64,000 nucleotides of DNA from Apostichopus japonicus (taxonomy: Eukaryota > Echinodermata > Holothuroidea > Aspidochirotida > Stichopodidae), in the NCBI RefSeq assembly GCF_037975245.1, contig NC_092574.1, positions 5,076,713 to 5,140,712 on the forward strand, given 5' to 3'. Each line of letters starts with the position of its first letter. The first letter of the stretch is position 1. The position numbers were made by a program, and so were the translations under genes. Under the pieces are notes generated by a model. That model was not told the DNA's origin, ran no database searches, and saw only the letters and a program-made list of their open reading frames with translations. Shown here in pieces: positions 25,201 to 36,200 of this stretch.

Positions 25201-28200
25201 ATTTCCCCGCGTTCCAAACAAAGGAACGCGAATTCCCCTCGCTCGCTATTCACCACCGACACAATGGGAGTGAACCGATCGATACAACGCTATTCATGGC
25301 GTGGAGGTAGTGTAAACCTATCGCTTGTAACCAACACCCGTTATAAACATCACAATTTTAAACGAAGTTTACCAACTTTGACGGAAAGAAAGTTTTAATC
25401 GAGAATAATTTCGTGTTGAAGGGCAAAACCTTTTTATACGTGTTTATTTTATTCCCCGATATGTTCTGGTAACCAGAAGTAATAAAAAGCAAGAAGGAAA
25501 CTTCGTGCCTTATCCTTTCGGGGTAACATATCATTTTTAGTAGTAACATTAGGTCCCGCGTTTTGTGTGAACTTTAGGCACATTAGGCCAGGAAACGTTG
25601 CACTGATTTTATTTTATTTTTTATAGAGTTCTGTTCATAGGCTTACGAATGCGAAGGTTGTCACTAACTGAAAGGAGTTGTAAAGAGAATAATTGTAATT
25701 ATATCCTGGAAACCAAAATGAAAAAATTCTAAGCACAAATGCTTGTTTAAAAAAAAAGCAAATTATTATAAAATAAGAATAATCATGCAACAGTGTTAAA
25801 GCTTAGAAATGCAAACTAAAAAGAAACAAACAGTCTGTATTTTCTGTAAATCTTTTAAAAATTCTAAAAGTAAAGTTAGGCACACATTAGGCTAGGAAGC
25901 TTTGCACTCACGAAGCAAATAAATTAAAGGAGGATAAGTTTACTTTAAATAGTTGGCAACATTTTGAAGAAATAATAAAGTGTTACTAAGCGTTTCTTGT
26001 GTGAATTTTTTATATAAATTACCATTGGTTCCAGCAGAATGAAAAGAAAAAAGAATTTCCACCCAACAAATTTGAAGCAGGGCCGGTTAAATTCAAAACA
26101 TGTTTCTAGTCCGCGCAATTGATGGGCCTCCTTTTTTCCTGATTCCCGAGTTTCTTTTCGGATTACAAGAAATCTAAACTATCCTTAAAAATTATTTTGT
26201 AAAGGTTGGAACATATTCCAAACTAGTAGCAGCGCATAAAAAGAAGAAAAATGGCCGCCCGTTTTTTTTCAGATCTCAGTACGAGAAACATGTATTTTAT
26301 TTGGATACTATAGAACAGCTTTCGTTCCCTAGCTGTAAGTCGATTTTTTATAAAACCTTCATGAAAATTAACAGACTTGTTTGAAAATGGATTTTGAAGC
26401 TCAGTCAACAATTTAAGAAATGCTTACCGTTAAATACTGGCGTCAAGCAATACATTTCGAATTTATTCCAATAAAGATCCGCAAAGGATAAAAATGATGA
26501 TTAGAGCTTACTAAAGAGAAATAGAAACTGCATGTAGCCTACATGGTCATTTTAAGTATCCAAGTACTCTACAAAGAGATCGAGTTCACCGAAACACCCC
26601 TTTTCCCTATCGCCTGAGGAAAACCGTCTTTTATAAATTATAGTAGGCCTACCATACAGTACTTTACATTTGATACAAAAGTTACTTCTACAACACACAT
26701 AATTTGTGTGTCTCGCAATAGTTTAAGTTTTAACCGTGCAGTACACTACCATTCATAATTTGCATATTACACCAAAAGTTATAACTTGGCGTCCAGATGG
26801 CGGGAAAATGTACAATCATGTACAATTTGTTGTGTCGTTCCCATGGTGCAATGAACTTGGGCAAGTTGCCAAGTTCGAATGTCGATGACCTACTTATGTT
26901 CCGTGACCAATGTCAATGGGAATTATGTGTGCAAAAACTCGGGTTTTCCACGTGCAATATATATAGAAGTTTTACGTAAGCGGAGCGAACATTATACTGT
27001 ACTGTTCTAGCCCCGAGAAATGATCAATTCGGTTTTCTCACTTAATCTGTGGTAGGAAAAATCATGATTCCTGAATAATTTTCAGAAATATTGTTATTTC
27101 CGAACGGACGTTGAGAACTGTTTGAATATTAAACGGCAATTTTTATTGTTCGCAGCAATCGCGGGAATTCTGTTTGCTAACGTTTCACTCATCAAACCAA
27201 CTGTTTTGCTCCCACTTGAACATTTGTATTGTACGTTGAATTTAAACAGTATAAGATACGTGCTTATACACTATCCCTTCCTTTGACCGAGTATAAACCC
27301 TCGGTCTTCTTTCTACCGGCGACGATCGATATTCTTTTGTTACCGGATTGGAAGGAATTAAGTAGGATTACAGCCATTGACCATCTGACGGTAACAATGA
27401 ACTTCACACTTTTAGCTGGCATGAATAGAATTAGGGAAGCCTTCCGACGGAATCTGCGCTCTGATAAACAGTTCCCCGCAATTAACTGCATTTCAATGCG
27501 GGTTTTAACAAAAGATAGAGCGCGGTTTAAACGCACAGAGCGCGATTAAGAGCGCGGTTTTCCAATTTACTTAAAAGCGGTACTGTAGCATCATAATTCC
27601 TCATAGAGTGTTCACATTACAAAATTGTAATGAAGACACAAGAGAAAAAGGTTTTTTTTTTTGTAAAAATAGTCCTGTCACACTAATCATTTATACATAC
27701 AGTAGCTGTTCTTAACATAGATCTTGTAGTAAAATCTGTGATAACATGTTCCCTATATTATTAGACAAATGCAGAGAAATAAGATATGACTAATCAAATG
27801 ACATGTATATGCATTTGCCATGTGGCATTACAATTAGCTCTATAGTTTACAAACATCACGCAACAGTACTACATTATAGATAACCTTTGTTTCCTTGAGA
27901 AGGAAAAAATAAATCATGAAATCCAGCAAATGAAGTTTACCTTCAGAACCAAGCCTAAGTCTCCCTCCAAACTTCCTTCTGCAGATTCAACTTCCCACTT
28001 TCCATCGTATTTGGCGATCTCATCTTCCACGCCATCTTTCTTGGCGTCAGACTTCTTCCATCTGTATTGGACGAAAACATAAAGAGCGAAAGTGAGGATG
28101 CAATGTCTGGCTTGGCATTGCAGCAGCAGCAGGAACTATTATCCAAAGTCCACATTTCGGTATCCTCATTGTCTTTTCTTTCTCTTTGTAGAAATTTCCA

Positions 28201-28728
28201 AAGCAAAACAAGCTTCTACAACCCACTAGAATGAAATTGTGCACACCCCCTTAATACTCCATGTCTTCATCTATACAGCCTCTGCCTTTGACCTCTTTAA
28301 AAGAAAAATTTAAAGTTGGTATTTCTCAGTTCATTACTATAAATTCCTTTCTAATTAAAAGCATTTCTTGCTCTTTCAAGCGTTGCTTTTGCAGTTTCTA
28401 GATTAATCACACAAACTATTTGATAGCTCTCCGACAAGTGAAGCTTGGTAGGACTTAACTTTAATGGATCATATTGTAACAAAGCATTTCCAATAGGCCT
28501 CATGTCCTGAATAATAGTACTGTACCTCTTCCAAAAGTCCTTTTCAGTCAGGATTGCATCATGGAAGTAAGTTGGTCCTGACGGTGTTGGTGGTTGAAAA
28601 ACCTCCAACGGCTCCTCATCCTGCTCAACCTCTACTACTTCATCTTCTCCCTCAATATCGACATCATCAGCTCTTATCGTCACCATGGCAGTAGCCAGTA
28701 GCAGCATCAAGGCCCAATAAAACTGCAT
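10273..28728 (-). CDS. CANX: Calnexin, ER lectin chaperone (17 coding exons, 593 aa)
   Basis: Type I ER membrane lectin that binds monoglucosylated N-glycoproteins in the calnexin/calreticulin folding cycle. Coding exons: 28728-28526, 28061-27941, 24821-24745, 23772-23697, 21665-21597, 20455-20408, 19647-19575, 17942-17864, 17482-17408, 16795-16646, 15959-15919, 15335-15148, 14678-14532, 14099-13983, 13065-12862, 12464-12385, 10306-10273; every junction has AG/GT and phases agree. Features in order: signal peptide [20 protein letters not shown], acidic stretch, lectin domain with Cys pair (MECGG, DKCGA), P-domain arm with four [13 protein letters not shown]-type and four [13 protein letters not shown]-type repeats, transmembrane helix about 465-486 ([18 protein letters not shown]), acidic Glu-rich tail, and C-terminus [10 protein letters not shown] matching the basic calnexin ER-retention tail. 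Length fits the family (about 590 aa). Reading through the last donor gives a different tail stopping at 12333. Confidence 0.97.
10307..12384 (-). other. Last intron of calnexin, mostly minisatellite
   Basis: Donor CTCAG|GTATGC at 12384 and acceptor CACCTGCAG at 10307. It joins ...ESPKL to (R)[10 protein letters not shown]. Retaining it would add 17 residues after SPKLR and stop at TGA 12335-12333, inside the first minisatellite unit, removing the basic retention tail. Confidence 0.85.
10695..12345. repeat. 50-bp minisatellite, about 33 copies, in calnexin last intron
   Basis: Unit of 50 bp including tgtgggttttagttcact and ccaatgagaccttcatatat, repeated with mostly single-base changes; a few units are 47-48 bp. 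It occupies roughly 80 percent of the intron and ends about 40 bp from the exon 16 donor. Confidence 0.98.
13296..13515 (+). mobile_element. tRNA-derived SINE in calnexin intron 14
   Basis: Starts with a tRNA-like head: A-box TTAGCTCAGTGGTTAACGC, possible anticodon stem GCCTT/AAGGT, B-box GAGTTCGAGTC at about 13347. The body runs to about 13515 (gcaagttcctgcttgcaggagg). It is antisense to calnexin. The D- and T-stems are imperfect, so it is not an intact tRNA gene. Confidence 0.75.
15632..15745. repeat. 37-bp tandem repeat, about 3 copies, in calnexin intron 11
   Basis: Unit containing gagatgggacccagtaagca and ataaggtccacataat. The third unit is shortened. The long open frames seen across it are repeat artefacts. 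Confidence 0.9.
18168..19409. mobile_element. TTAA-flanked element with internal 275-bp duplication (calnexin intron 7)
   Basis: Flanked by TTAA at 18164-18167 and 19410-19413. The ends are imperfect inverted repeats (aaggattgtctggtg; caccatacaattcct). Inside, about 250 bp at 18438-18690 is repeated directly at 18715-18965 with clear similarity (shared blocks such as actccttaagccaccat and cagcagactcttcgttgttt). No transposase frame. Probably a non-autonomous DNA transposon; the TTAA flanks suggest piggyBac-type integration. Confidence 0.6.
22884..23232. mobile_element. hAT-type MITE with 8-bp TSD (calnexin intron 4)
   Basis: Ends CAGGGTTGTAGCTA and TAGCTACAACACTG are inverted repeats of hAT style (CAGNGTTG). 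Flanked by an exact 8-bp duplication AACACAAG at 22876-22883 and 23233-23240. 349 bp, no coding capacity. Confidence 0.9.
25106..27585. mobile_element. 2.48-kb TA-flanked non-autonomous DNA transposon (calnexin intron 2)
   Basis: Perfect 26-bp terminal inverted repeats beginning CAGTACCGCTTTTAAG, flanked by TA at 25104-25105 and 27586-27587, as for Tc1/mariner-like integration. Subterminal GC-rich motifs (gcgcgatt, ccgcgc) occur at both ends, and a tandem ggaacgcg motif at 25192-25230. The internal open frames (for example 27229-27549) show no transposase motif. Superfamily is inferred from the TA flank only. Confidence 0.8.
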
Positions 28729-28752
28729 TTTGAAGCCTAGAATAATTTCAAT

Positions 28753-30607
28753 TCTAAAAAGGAAAATGATAGAAACAGTTTTTTTGGAGAGCCTAGCAGT
28801 GCTGATATGAATGCATAGTATATTTTGTTATACAAAAGATGATAGCTTAACTCTATGATACAATTTTCAATCAATTGCTCTCAAAATTGACTAAGCCTAC
28901 TGTAACATGGGTAGTGTGGTTGAAAACAGTGGGGAAGGGGAGAAGTCAAATGGAAGAAAGGTATTGTGTAAGGATGCACTGGTGTGGTATGTGGACTGAC
29001 AGTTCTTCAGGGTGGATAAAGCAGAGAGGGTCAGGGTATATTTGCCAGGTGCCAAAATCCAGGATGTCAGTAAAAGGGTTAACAAAATTGTGTCAAATGA
29101 GGAGGTGGTTGTGGTCCAGGTAGGGACCAATAATGTGCAGAAGGAATCACTCGATATAATTCAGTCCAGGTATTACAAATTGTTGTTGCATCAACTCGTG
29201 CTAAAGTTGTCATCTGCGGTCTATTGCATAGATTTGACAAGGTTCAGTCACATAAGTTGGTAAGTTTGAATGGTTTCCTGAGCAGGTTGTGTATTGACTA
29301 ATTTGACTTCTCCTTGTTGACATGTGGTCATGTTTCCAAGATAGAAGTGTTACTGTTCTTCTTGAGGATATTAAGCCAGATGTGTTTGGTATCACAGAAA
29401 TCTTGGTTAGGGGAGGTCATTCATAGTGCTGAGGTTTCTTACCTAGGGTATGTTGTATATCGTCAGGACAGGAGGGATTCTCATAATGGTATTGGTGGGT
29501 GAGTTTTACTGTATGTTAAGGATGATATTGTAAGTGTTGAGAGGTCTCAGTTGCAAGGTTCTTTTGTCAATTCTGTCTGGTGTGAGTTGTCCACAGGCAA
29601 CTCCAAGAGGTCCAGTAGTGTAAATACTATTGTTGTCTGTTTTTTTTGTGTTTTCTGTTTTTTTTTCTATCCTATAGGGTCCTTGATAAGGACCTTGAGT
29701 GTCCTTCCTGATCCTCTTTTTCTACTAAACTTAACTAATAACCTGCTTCAAGAGTTAGAAACCAAAATACCTTGTCAGTGAGCTAACTTATGCACCACGC
29801 ATGAAGTTTCAGGTCTTCACTGTGTAGTTTACGCAGAGTAGTATCAGCATCTTTGTGTGTATTCGATAAGATGCAGATGCATTAAAAATGTTAAAAATAC
29901 CTCTGACCCACCTATCATTTAATGTTTACGAAAGTTAAATGCAACTTCAATCGAGAACTCACATGGATTCACAAATGAGCTCTGGCAATTGGAAATAGAT
30001 GTCTCCTGATGATCGATTTAATAAAATCGAGGCCACTGCAATACAACCATTCGTTGAAATAGGTATATTCTACTGCTAGGCCTAGCATTATACTTACTTA
30101 CCCTACAACCAGTAGCCTAAATAAGCAAGATTTGGATCCATGTTTAACCAAAGGTCAGGGTAAAGGACTCCCACCTTTTTGTTTGTGGAAAGTTAAAAGA
30201 CCTGTATAGCCTAGGCCTACCCAATTCTTCCTGAGTCACTGAAGCTTTCACCAAAACACCTCTTTACATCAGTGGAATCCACCCAGCGTAATAATACTTG
30301 TGACTATACCACTTACTTCTACTAGTTTGGGTTTATATAGTACTGACAGTTTTGTAATGTATTTGCCTAACATTGACACTGTGCACTGAACATTACACTT
30401 ATCACATTAGCCTATATGTAAGTATGAACGCACAGTGAAGTAGTCTTACTGTAGTGTAGGCCGAACGTTAGACTCAAGAGTCAGGAACAATGGTCAACTG
30501 ATAACTCTTGTTTTTAGGATTTTGCGAAAAAGTAACAAATGTTTTTTTTAATCATGTTATGACTATAAACAACCTTCAAAATGGGAAAGTATATTCCTGT
30601 ACTTACC
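28753..30607 (-). other. Calnexin intron 1 with flanking 5'UTR exon borders
   Basis: The exon carrying the start codon begins after acceptor CCTTTTTAG at 28754, leaving 25 nt of 5'UTR. A perfect donor GGAG|GTAAGT at 30607/30606 marks the end of a non-coding first exon (30607 upward to about 30760). Confidence 0.65.
28890..29640 (+). pseudogene. LINE relic: GDSL-like ORF1 domain and AP-endonuclease fragment (CR1/L2-like)
   Basis: Out-of-frame pieces resemble a non-LTR retrotransposon. Around 29010-29160 a frame reads RVRVYLPGAKIQDVSKRV then EEVVVVQVGTNNV, the pattern of the GDSL/SGNH-like domain in CR1-type ORF1. Around 29370-29620 two frames give DVFGITEI and VVYRQDRRDSHNGIGGG, as in the start of the LINE endonuclease. 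Frameshifts separate the pieces and no reverse transcriptase follows. It lies antisense in calnexin intron 1. Confidence 0.65.
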
Positions 30608-30799
30608 TCCAGAAGAAAGCAAGTTATTCCTGCAGGAAACGTATACAATCTGCAGTCCTTGGAAGGCTGTAAACTTGTATTTTGCTGTGTAATTTACATT
30701 GGGTGTAATACGCGAAATAGATATTGATACTACGTACAATCACAGCACCATAGGACGGTTTCTACACACTACTTGAGATGCTAACACATGGAGTTTCAG

Positions 30800-30818
30800 C
30801 GTGGAGCACGCTGACTGG
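30800..30818 (-). promoter_or_regulatory. Near-consensus ER stress element upstream of calnexin
   Basis: Minus strand reads CCAGT-N9-CCACG against the ERSE consensus CCAAT-N9-CCACG: one mismatch, exact spacing. It lies about 190 bp upstream of the first-exon donor, in the correct orientation for calnexin. ERSE controls ER chaperone genes through NF-Y and ATF6 in vertebrates. Activity here is inferred. Confidence 0.45.
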
Positions 30819-30869
30819 TTACAATTACATGTCAAGGGTCAAACATGTTTTAAGACAGCGTGCGAAGTT

Positions 30870-32250
30870 TGACTGCAATATCAGCCTGGGATGCCGGTTT
30901 GGCGTTTTGTTCACCCAAAATTGACAAATGTTGCCGTTTTTCAAATTTCATTTGGCGAGGGGTAATGAAAGGTCCGGTCAAACACCTATTTGTCCGTTTT
31001 TGTATTTTCCATGGCCTACCCACTTAAAAAGTAAGTAGTTGAAAACTCCCCAAAGATCAGCGATTTCCGAGCGTGAGCGGTAAAAACATTGGATTCTATA
31101 AATCATGTTTTCATTCCCTAATCATGTTCAGCTGTATAACCCCAATTGCAACGAATTGGCAACCAACACATACTCATATGCAAGGTCAATTTTCATATAA
31201 TAACAGCAAATACGTATCTGTTGTTTCTTCACCTTATTTTGGCCACCAATTTGGCCGGTTGCGTCACGAAAAATAGCAACTCTGGATTGCACATCATGGT
31301 ATGAGATTGGGGGGGGGGGGCGTGACGCCAAAATAAATGGCTACGGGCTTGGCCGTTAATTCAACAATACCAGACCACTCTCACAGCACCAATGTAACTT
31401 CACAATTTACACTTCATCACTTTACAAGACGACTTAATTAGGCCTATATTCCAACCTTGGAAAGTGTCCGTCTGGCACAATTAATGTTGGTTACCACGAG
31501 TTGGAGAGTATATATGGAGGGGTATCCACTTTTTTGTTGGCATACTTGAAATTCCCCCTTTTTAATGAATCATATAAGAGCCCCATCTGGTCATTTAATT
31601 ATTTAGTGCCATCTTGTTATTTAGTCTGATTTGTTGGTGGCCAATTGCTAAACTGAAAATTAAGTGTCCATTGTTGAAAAAATATGGAAAATGTGAATTG
31701 TTAGGCTTCCAGCCTAAAGCGTCCATTCTGCATGTTACGACCCACCTGGGATCCCACTTTTTCCAAAGTACATTTCCTTCTTATATAGTTCACGATAACC
31801 CTCATTATAAATTAGGACCCACAAGATCGGAGCTCTCCTGATTGGGTCCATATGTTTTGTCCAAACTGAGCTAGGTTCAGTTTGGACCAAATTGGACAAG
31901 ATTAGAGCCCCATCTGGTACTATATATATTGAGGTTTTTTTTTAAACAACTTTTTTTCCAAAATAGCAAATGTGCCCCACTGGCAAATAAAAGTTGCCCC
32001 TTTGAGGAAGAACAGTCTTTTGGATATTTTAAGCCTTTGTTAATTTTAATATTTTATTTTAATTATTAACTTTTAGTCTGTACATGCTATTTTTAAAATG
32101 GCACCCCATATATTTTTGTAGAACGGTTAACTAATCTCAATAAATAATATTAATATATAGCATACTTACAAATACTAACGCATACTAACACAAATTTAAT
32201 GTATATCCAAATTTGAAGGTGTTTTATAAAAGAAATAGTGAATGGTTTTC
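30870..32250. other. Divergent intergenic region between calnexin and ZFAND2B
   Basis: AT-rich, no supported gene; a G-run at 31310-31320. Both upstream regions lie here and in the following kilobase. Confidence 0.5.
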
Positions 32251-32383
32251 ATTCGTGCAATAGTGCAAATATTTCATTCTTTGAAAGATTTAATTTGTTC
32301 CATTCAACTCGGCTGCGCCACGTTGAATGGAACATTCCATCTTTCAACTCATGAAATATTTGCAATTGCACAATTGCACTCAT
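32251..32383. repeat. Foldback element with about 60-bp arms
   Basis: Left arm 32251-32312 and right arm 32320-32383 are near-complete inverted complements (shared blocks gttccattcaac, gcaaatatttcat), separated by about 7 nt. Transcribed RNA or single-stranded DNA would form a long hairpin. Confidence 0.85.
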
Positions 32384-32442
32384 AACAAGTTATTTGTATA
32401 TTATCACAGGTCAAAGAGACCTTTCTGAATGGCCCTCCAAGA

Positions 32443-32455
32443 GAATGTTCCAGAA
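32443..32455 (+). promoter_or_regulatory. Perfect three-unit heat shock element upstream of ZFAND2B
   Basis: GAAtgTTCcaGAA matches nGAAnnTTCnnGAAn exactly. A CRE/ATF-like TACGTCAC follows at 32490-32497. The site is about 775 bp upstream of the ZFAND2B start codon. The transcription start is not visible; a possible leader donor CACG|GTAAGA lies at about 32498. Confidence 0.5.
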
Positions 32456-33228
32456 AGATGTAGAATACAGCGCTAAATATAGAAATGCTACGTCACGGTA
32501 AGAATCCCCACTGCACTATATGTAATTGCGTTCGGCGATCGGACGTACAGTACTAACTTCATACATATTGCCATCATAACACTTCTGTCTAACAACACAG
32601 TTAGACAGTTCTGTCTAACAACTCAGTCACTTATCAGTTGCACAAGCAAGAGTGAAGGTTACCAATCAGTACAATTTCGTTAGTTATCCATCTCAAAATA
32701 GGAATTAACAACTAGAAGAAAACGAAAATAAGTGTATGTTAATCTGCATTGCTTGGTCGACTTCAACTCCCAAAACTTGCCTTCAAGTGAAAGCGCCTTA
32801 CTGGTTGTTTTACCCGCCAGTGCTAATGTTAGGCTACAGGCTAGGCTAACACTGAGTAACAGACCTAACGATAACAAGACCAACGTAAGGCCCCTTGCAG
32901 GATCTTAAAGTAGGGCTTGTGTAGTAAATCTTGTGCCGACGTTTTTTTTAATATCCTTCGAGCAAAACTACAGGCAGTACCCCACACCAGTACGAAGACA
33001 CTGTTGTTTACAAAGCACAAATGGGAAAAGTTCTAGCTCTATGATTTGTGTTTGATTTGTTCAAGGACATTAAGTTGGGTTAAATCAAAACCTTTTCATT
33101 CCACTGCCAGTAGTACCACTTACTCAAGAGTCAAAGTTACAATACAATACCAATAAAGCAGAGCCGATAGGGTAATAATATATACAAGATACTCCTAAAC
33201 CCATCATTTGTTTCTTTACGACTTGAAA

Positions 33229-36200
33229 ATGGAGTTTCCAGATCTTGGCCAACATTGTTCAAATTCATCATGCAAGCAGCTTGGTAAGTATACCTTTCTT
33301 CTGCCTTGTTTATTAAAGTATGACTAAGTATGAGAAGCAATTGTAGCATTAAACAATGGCAATCTTTTGTCGCTCATAGAGAAAGCTACATCATTGACTC
33401 AGAGATGGCTTGCCAGGTTCAAATTAAAGAAACAACAAAGTGGCTAATGGCTATTCTTACGACTAGTCGTAACAATAATGACCTTTTGCGCATGCGCAGT
33501 TGCTATTTTTACGACTAGGAGTACTATTTTTAAGACCAGGAGTAACAATAATTTTCGGTTAGGGTTAGGTTCAGGGTTAGGGTTGGGTTGGATTGAGGGT
33601 TAGAGTTAGGGTTACCCCTACTACATGCGCAGTTGCTTTATTTACGATGAATTCGCCGATGTCGTAAGAATAGTTTATAAATAATTGTTACGACTAGTCG
33701 TAAGAATAGCCACGGCCAAGACACAAACTGTGTTGCTCTTTGGAACTGATTAAATGGTGTACCTATGCTTGTTCTGCCAACTTTTGTATTGGATTATTTA
33801 ATTCATGTTTATGCTTTCAACATAACTTTTTAATGGGGAAACAGACACTGGAACTTTAAGACTGTCATTTTTTTTTTTTTATGATCATCAATGGTAATAA
33901 GATTATTATGACATTAATATTATACACCACAACTCCTCCTTTCTCATTTTTAGATTTCCTTCCAATGAAATGTGATGCTTGCTCTAAAATTTTCTGGTAA
34001 GTATACTTAAAAGGATCGAATATTTTCCTCTGGCTCATAAGTATGTTTTAATGTTTTATTGATTTATGTAGAAAATATCTCAGAACTTTTGAAACAAATA
34101 TCATATAGTATTCTATTATGCTATTTAGGACATAATTATGAAACATGCCATCAATAGAAAATTGATTTCCTTTGTGTAATTTAGTTCATTCAAAGTATTG
34201 AGAATGACTTAAAGATTGAGTGTAGCCCTTAAGGGATATTTCTGTGGCAGAAGTGTGACATTTAGACGGAAAAGAAAAACATTCCAGACTGTTAGTCGTA
34301 AACCCCAATATTGTGTCCCTAACTCAAGATATGATTGATTTAATCATGAGTGGAACCTATTTTGAGTCCACAATTCTACCCTGGAGTGGATCAAAGCTAA
34401 TTGTCTGTGATGTCACAACTGCTACTGTTCTTCTACAGTTTTCTTATCTTTATTATTTCTGATACCTATCCTTAAGGTATAGATAATATGAAATCTGGAA
34501 CGAGTCATGCTACTTAAAGTTCCATGCAAAACAGCGATCTTCAGGCAAGTGATTCCGTTAAACCTGAAAACTCCCTTTCGATCAACCTCACAGTTTTCTC
34601 CTTCCACGGTTCAGTGACCCTCTATGTCTGTATTTGGACACAAGCTCGCTTCTTTCGTTGAGTAGGTTTTCTTTCTGCAAAGTGAGCAGTGATAATCACT
34701 AGCATTCTTCTGGGCACAAGTTGAACTGCGCAGTGATCTTGAACATTGACACAGACACAGGTTTGTTACTAAACAAACAGTATGGAATTTCTATGATTCC
34801 TTTCATGGGTTGGAATGAGGACCTAAAGTAGTTGAGCTTGACCAACAAACACTATGAGAAATAGCAACTGAAATATGTTAATTAGTAGTTTCTGTTTTCT
34901 CAATAGCAAACAACATATCAAGTATGACACGCATGGATGTGAAGAAGGTTACAAGAAAGTAAGTAATAGGTCAACATTTTAGTAAATTCATTGCCAAGGG
35001 ACCTATCAAGGGACCAAATCTAATTGTGTCTGTTACCATATCATGAGAAAATACTGTGAACTGTAAAACTTGAGTCTTTTTTCATAAGCCCTGTAGATCA
35101 TTTTTCACTTAGCTGATGTTCTTTGTGATATCTCTGACAGGATGTCCAAGTCCCTGTGTGTCCATTGTGTAACAAACCCGTTCCAGGTCGCAGAGATGAG
35201 GCACCAGATATTAGAGTCTCGGAGCACATTGACAGAGATTGTCAGTCTGACCGAGCGGTCAAAAAGAGAAAGGTCTTTGCTAACAAATGTTCAAAAAAAG
35301 GATGTAAACAAAAGGAGGTAAGTTGTCACTTGCTGGAAAAGTGCCATCTAACTTCAAAATGTCAAAACTTGAGTCTATGACTGTAAACATTAATGCTTTG
35401 TAAAGAATATGTAAGTAACTTCTATTTGCCACTTGAGTAACTGTAGGAAAATTTTCATATTTAGATTGCAAAATATAAGAAATCCTCACTGATGAAGAGA
35501 GCTGCATAAAGAATTTGAGGCACAAGATCTTGCTACTTTTGGCAATGCATACATGACAACAAAATTGATAAATACCTGTTCAAGTTTTCAGTCAATGTTT
35601 ATTTTAAATCGACAAAGTAAGACCTGAAAATTTTCAAAATATGTATCGTTTTTTTACGAAACATTGCATTAGTTATGCAAGTGAGTACAGTATGCTAGAA
35701 ATGAACTTATTCAAGTTTGGTTTGTGACTTATTAATGAAATGTAGTCACATACTGTATAATTTAATGTTATTGACATAATCACAAAATTGACAAAATTAT
35801 ATCTATTGATGGCCATTCATATGCCATATCTTCTAAGAGAAATCAAAGAATTATGAATTTGCCAAATAATTATGACAGTAATATGTCATGTACTTTATAC
35901 TCCCATTAGTTTCTGAGTTCTAATTTTAGCTTGTTAATGAGTTACTGTGTGGGTGGGACCATCAAACCATCTTTGTTCTCTCTCAACAGTTAATGCCTAT
36001 AGTATGCGACTCCTGCAGACTTAACTTTTGCCTCAAGCATCGCCATGCATTAGACCATGCCTGCAAAGGACACCAGGGTAATCACGGCTCAGGCATCACT
36101 AACTCAGGGTATGTTCCATCAAATATCAGCATATCACATCTCTTCCTTTTCAGTCTGATTATCATAACAATATTATCAGAATTTTCACATAAGAAGCCTG

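Noticed and set aside
27229-27549. 106-codon frame inside the 2.5-kb element
   Set aside because: No transposase or other motif, and an open frame of similar length on the opposite strand.
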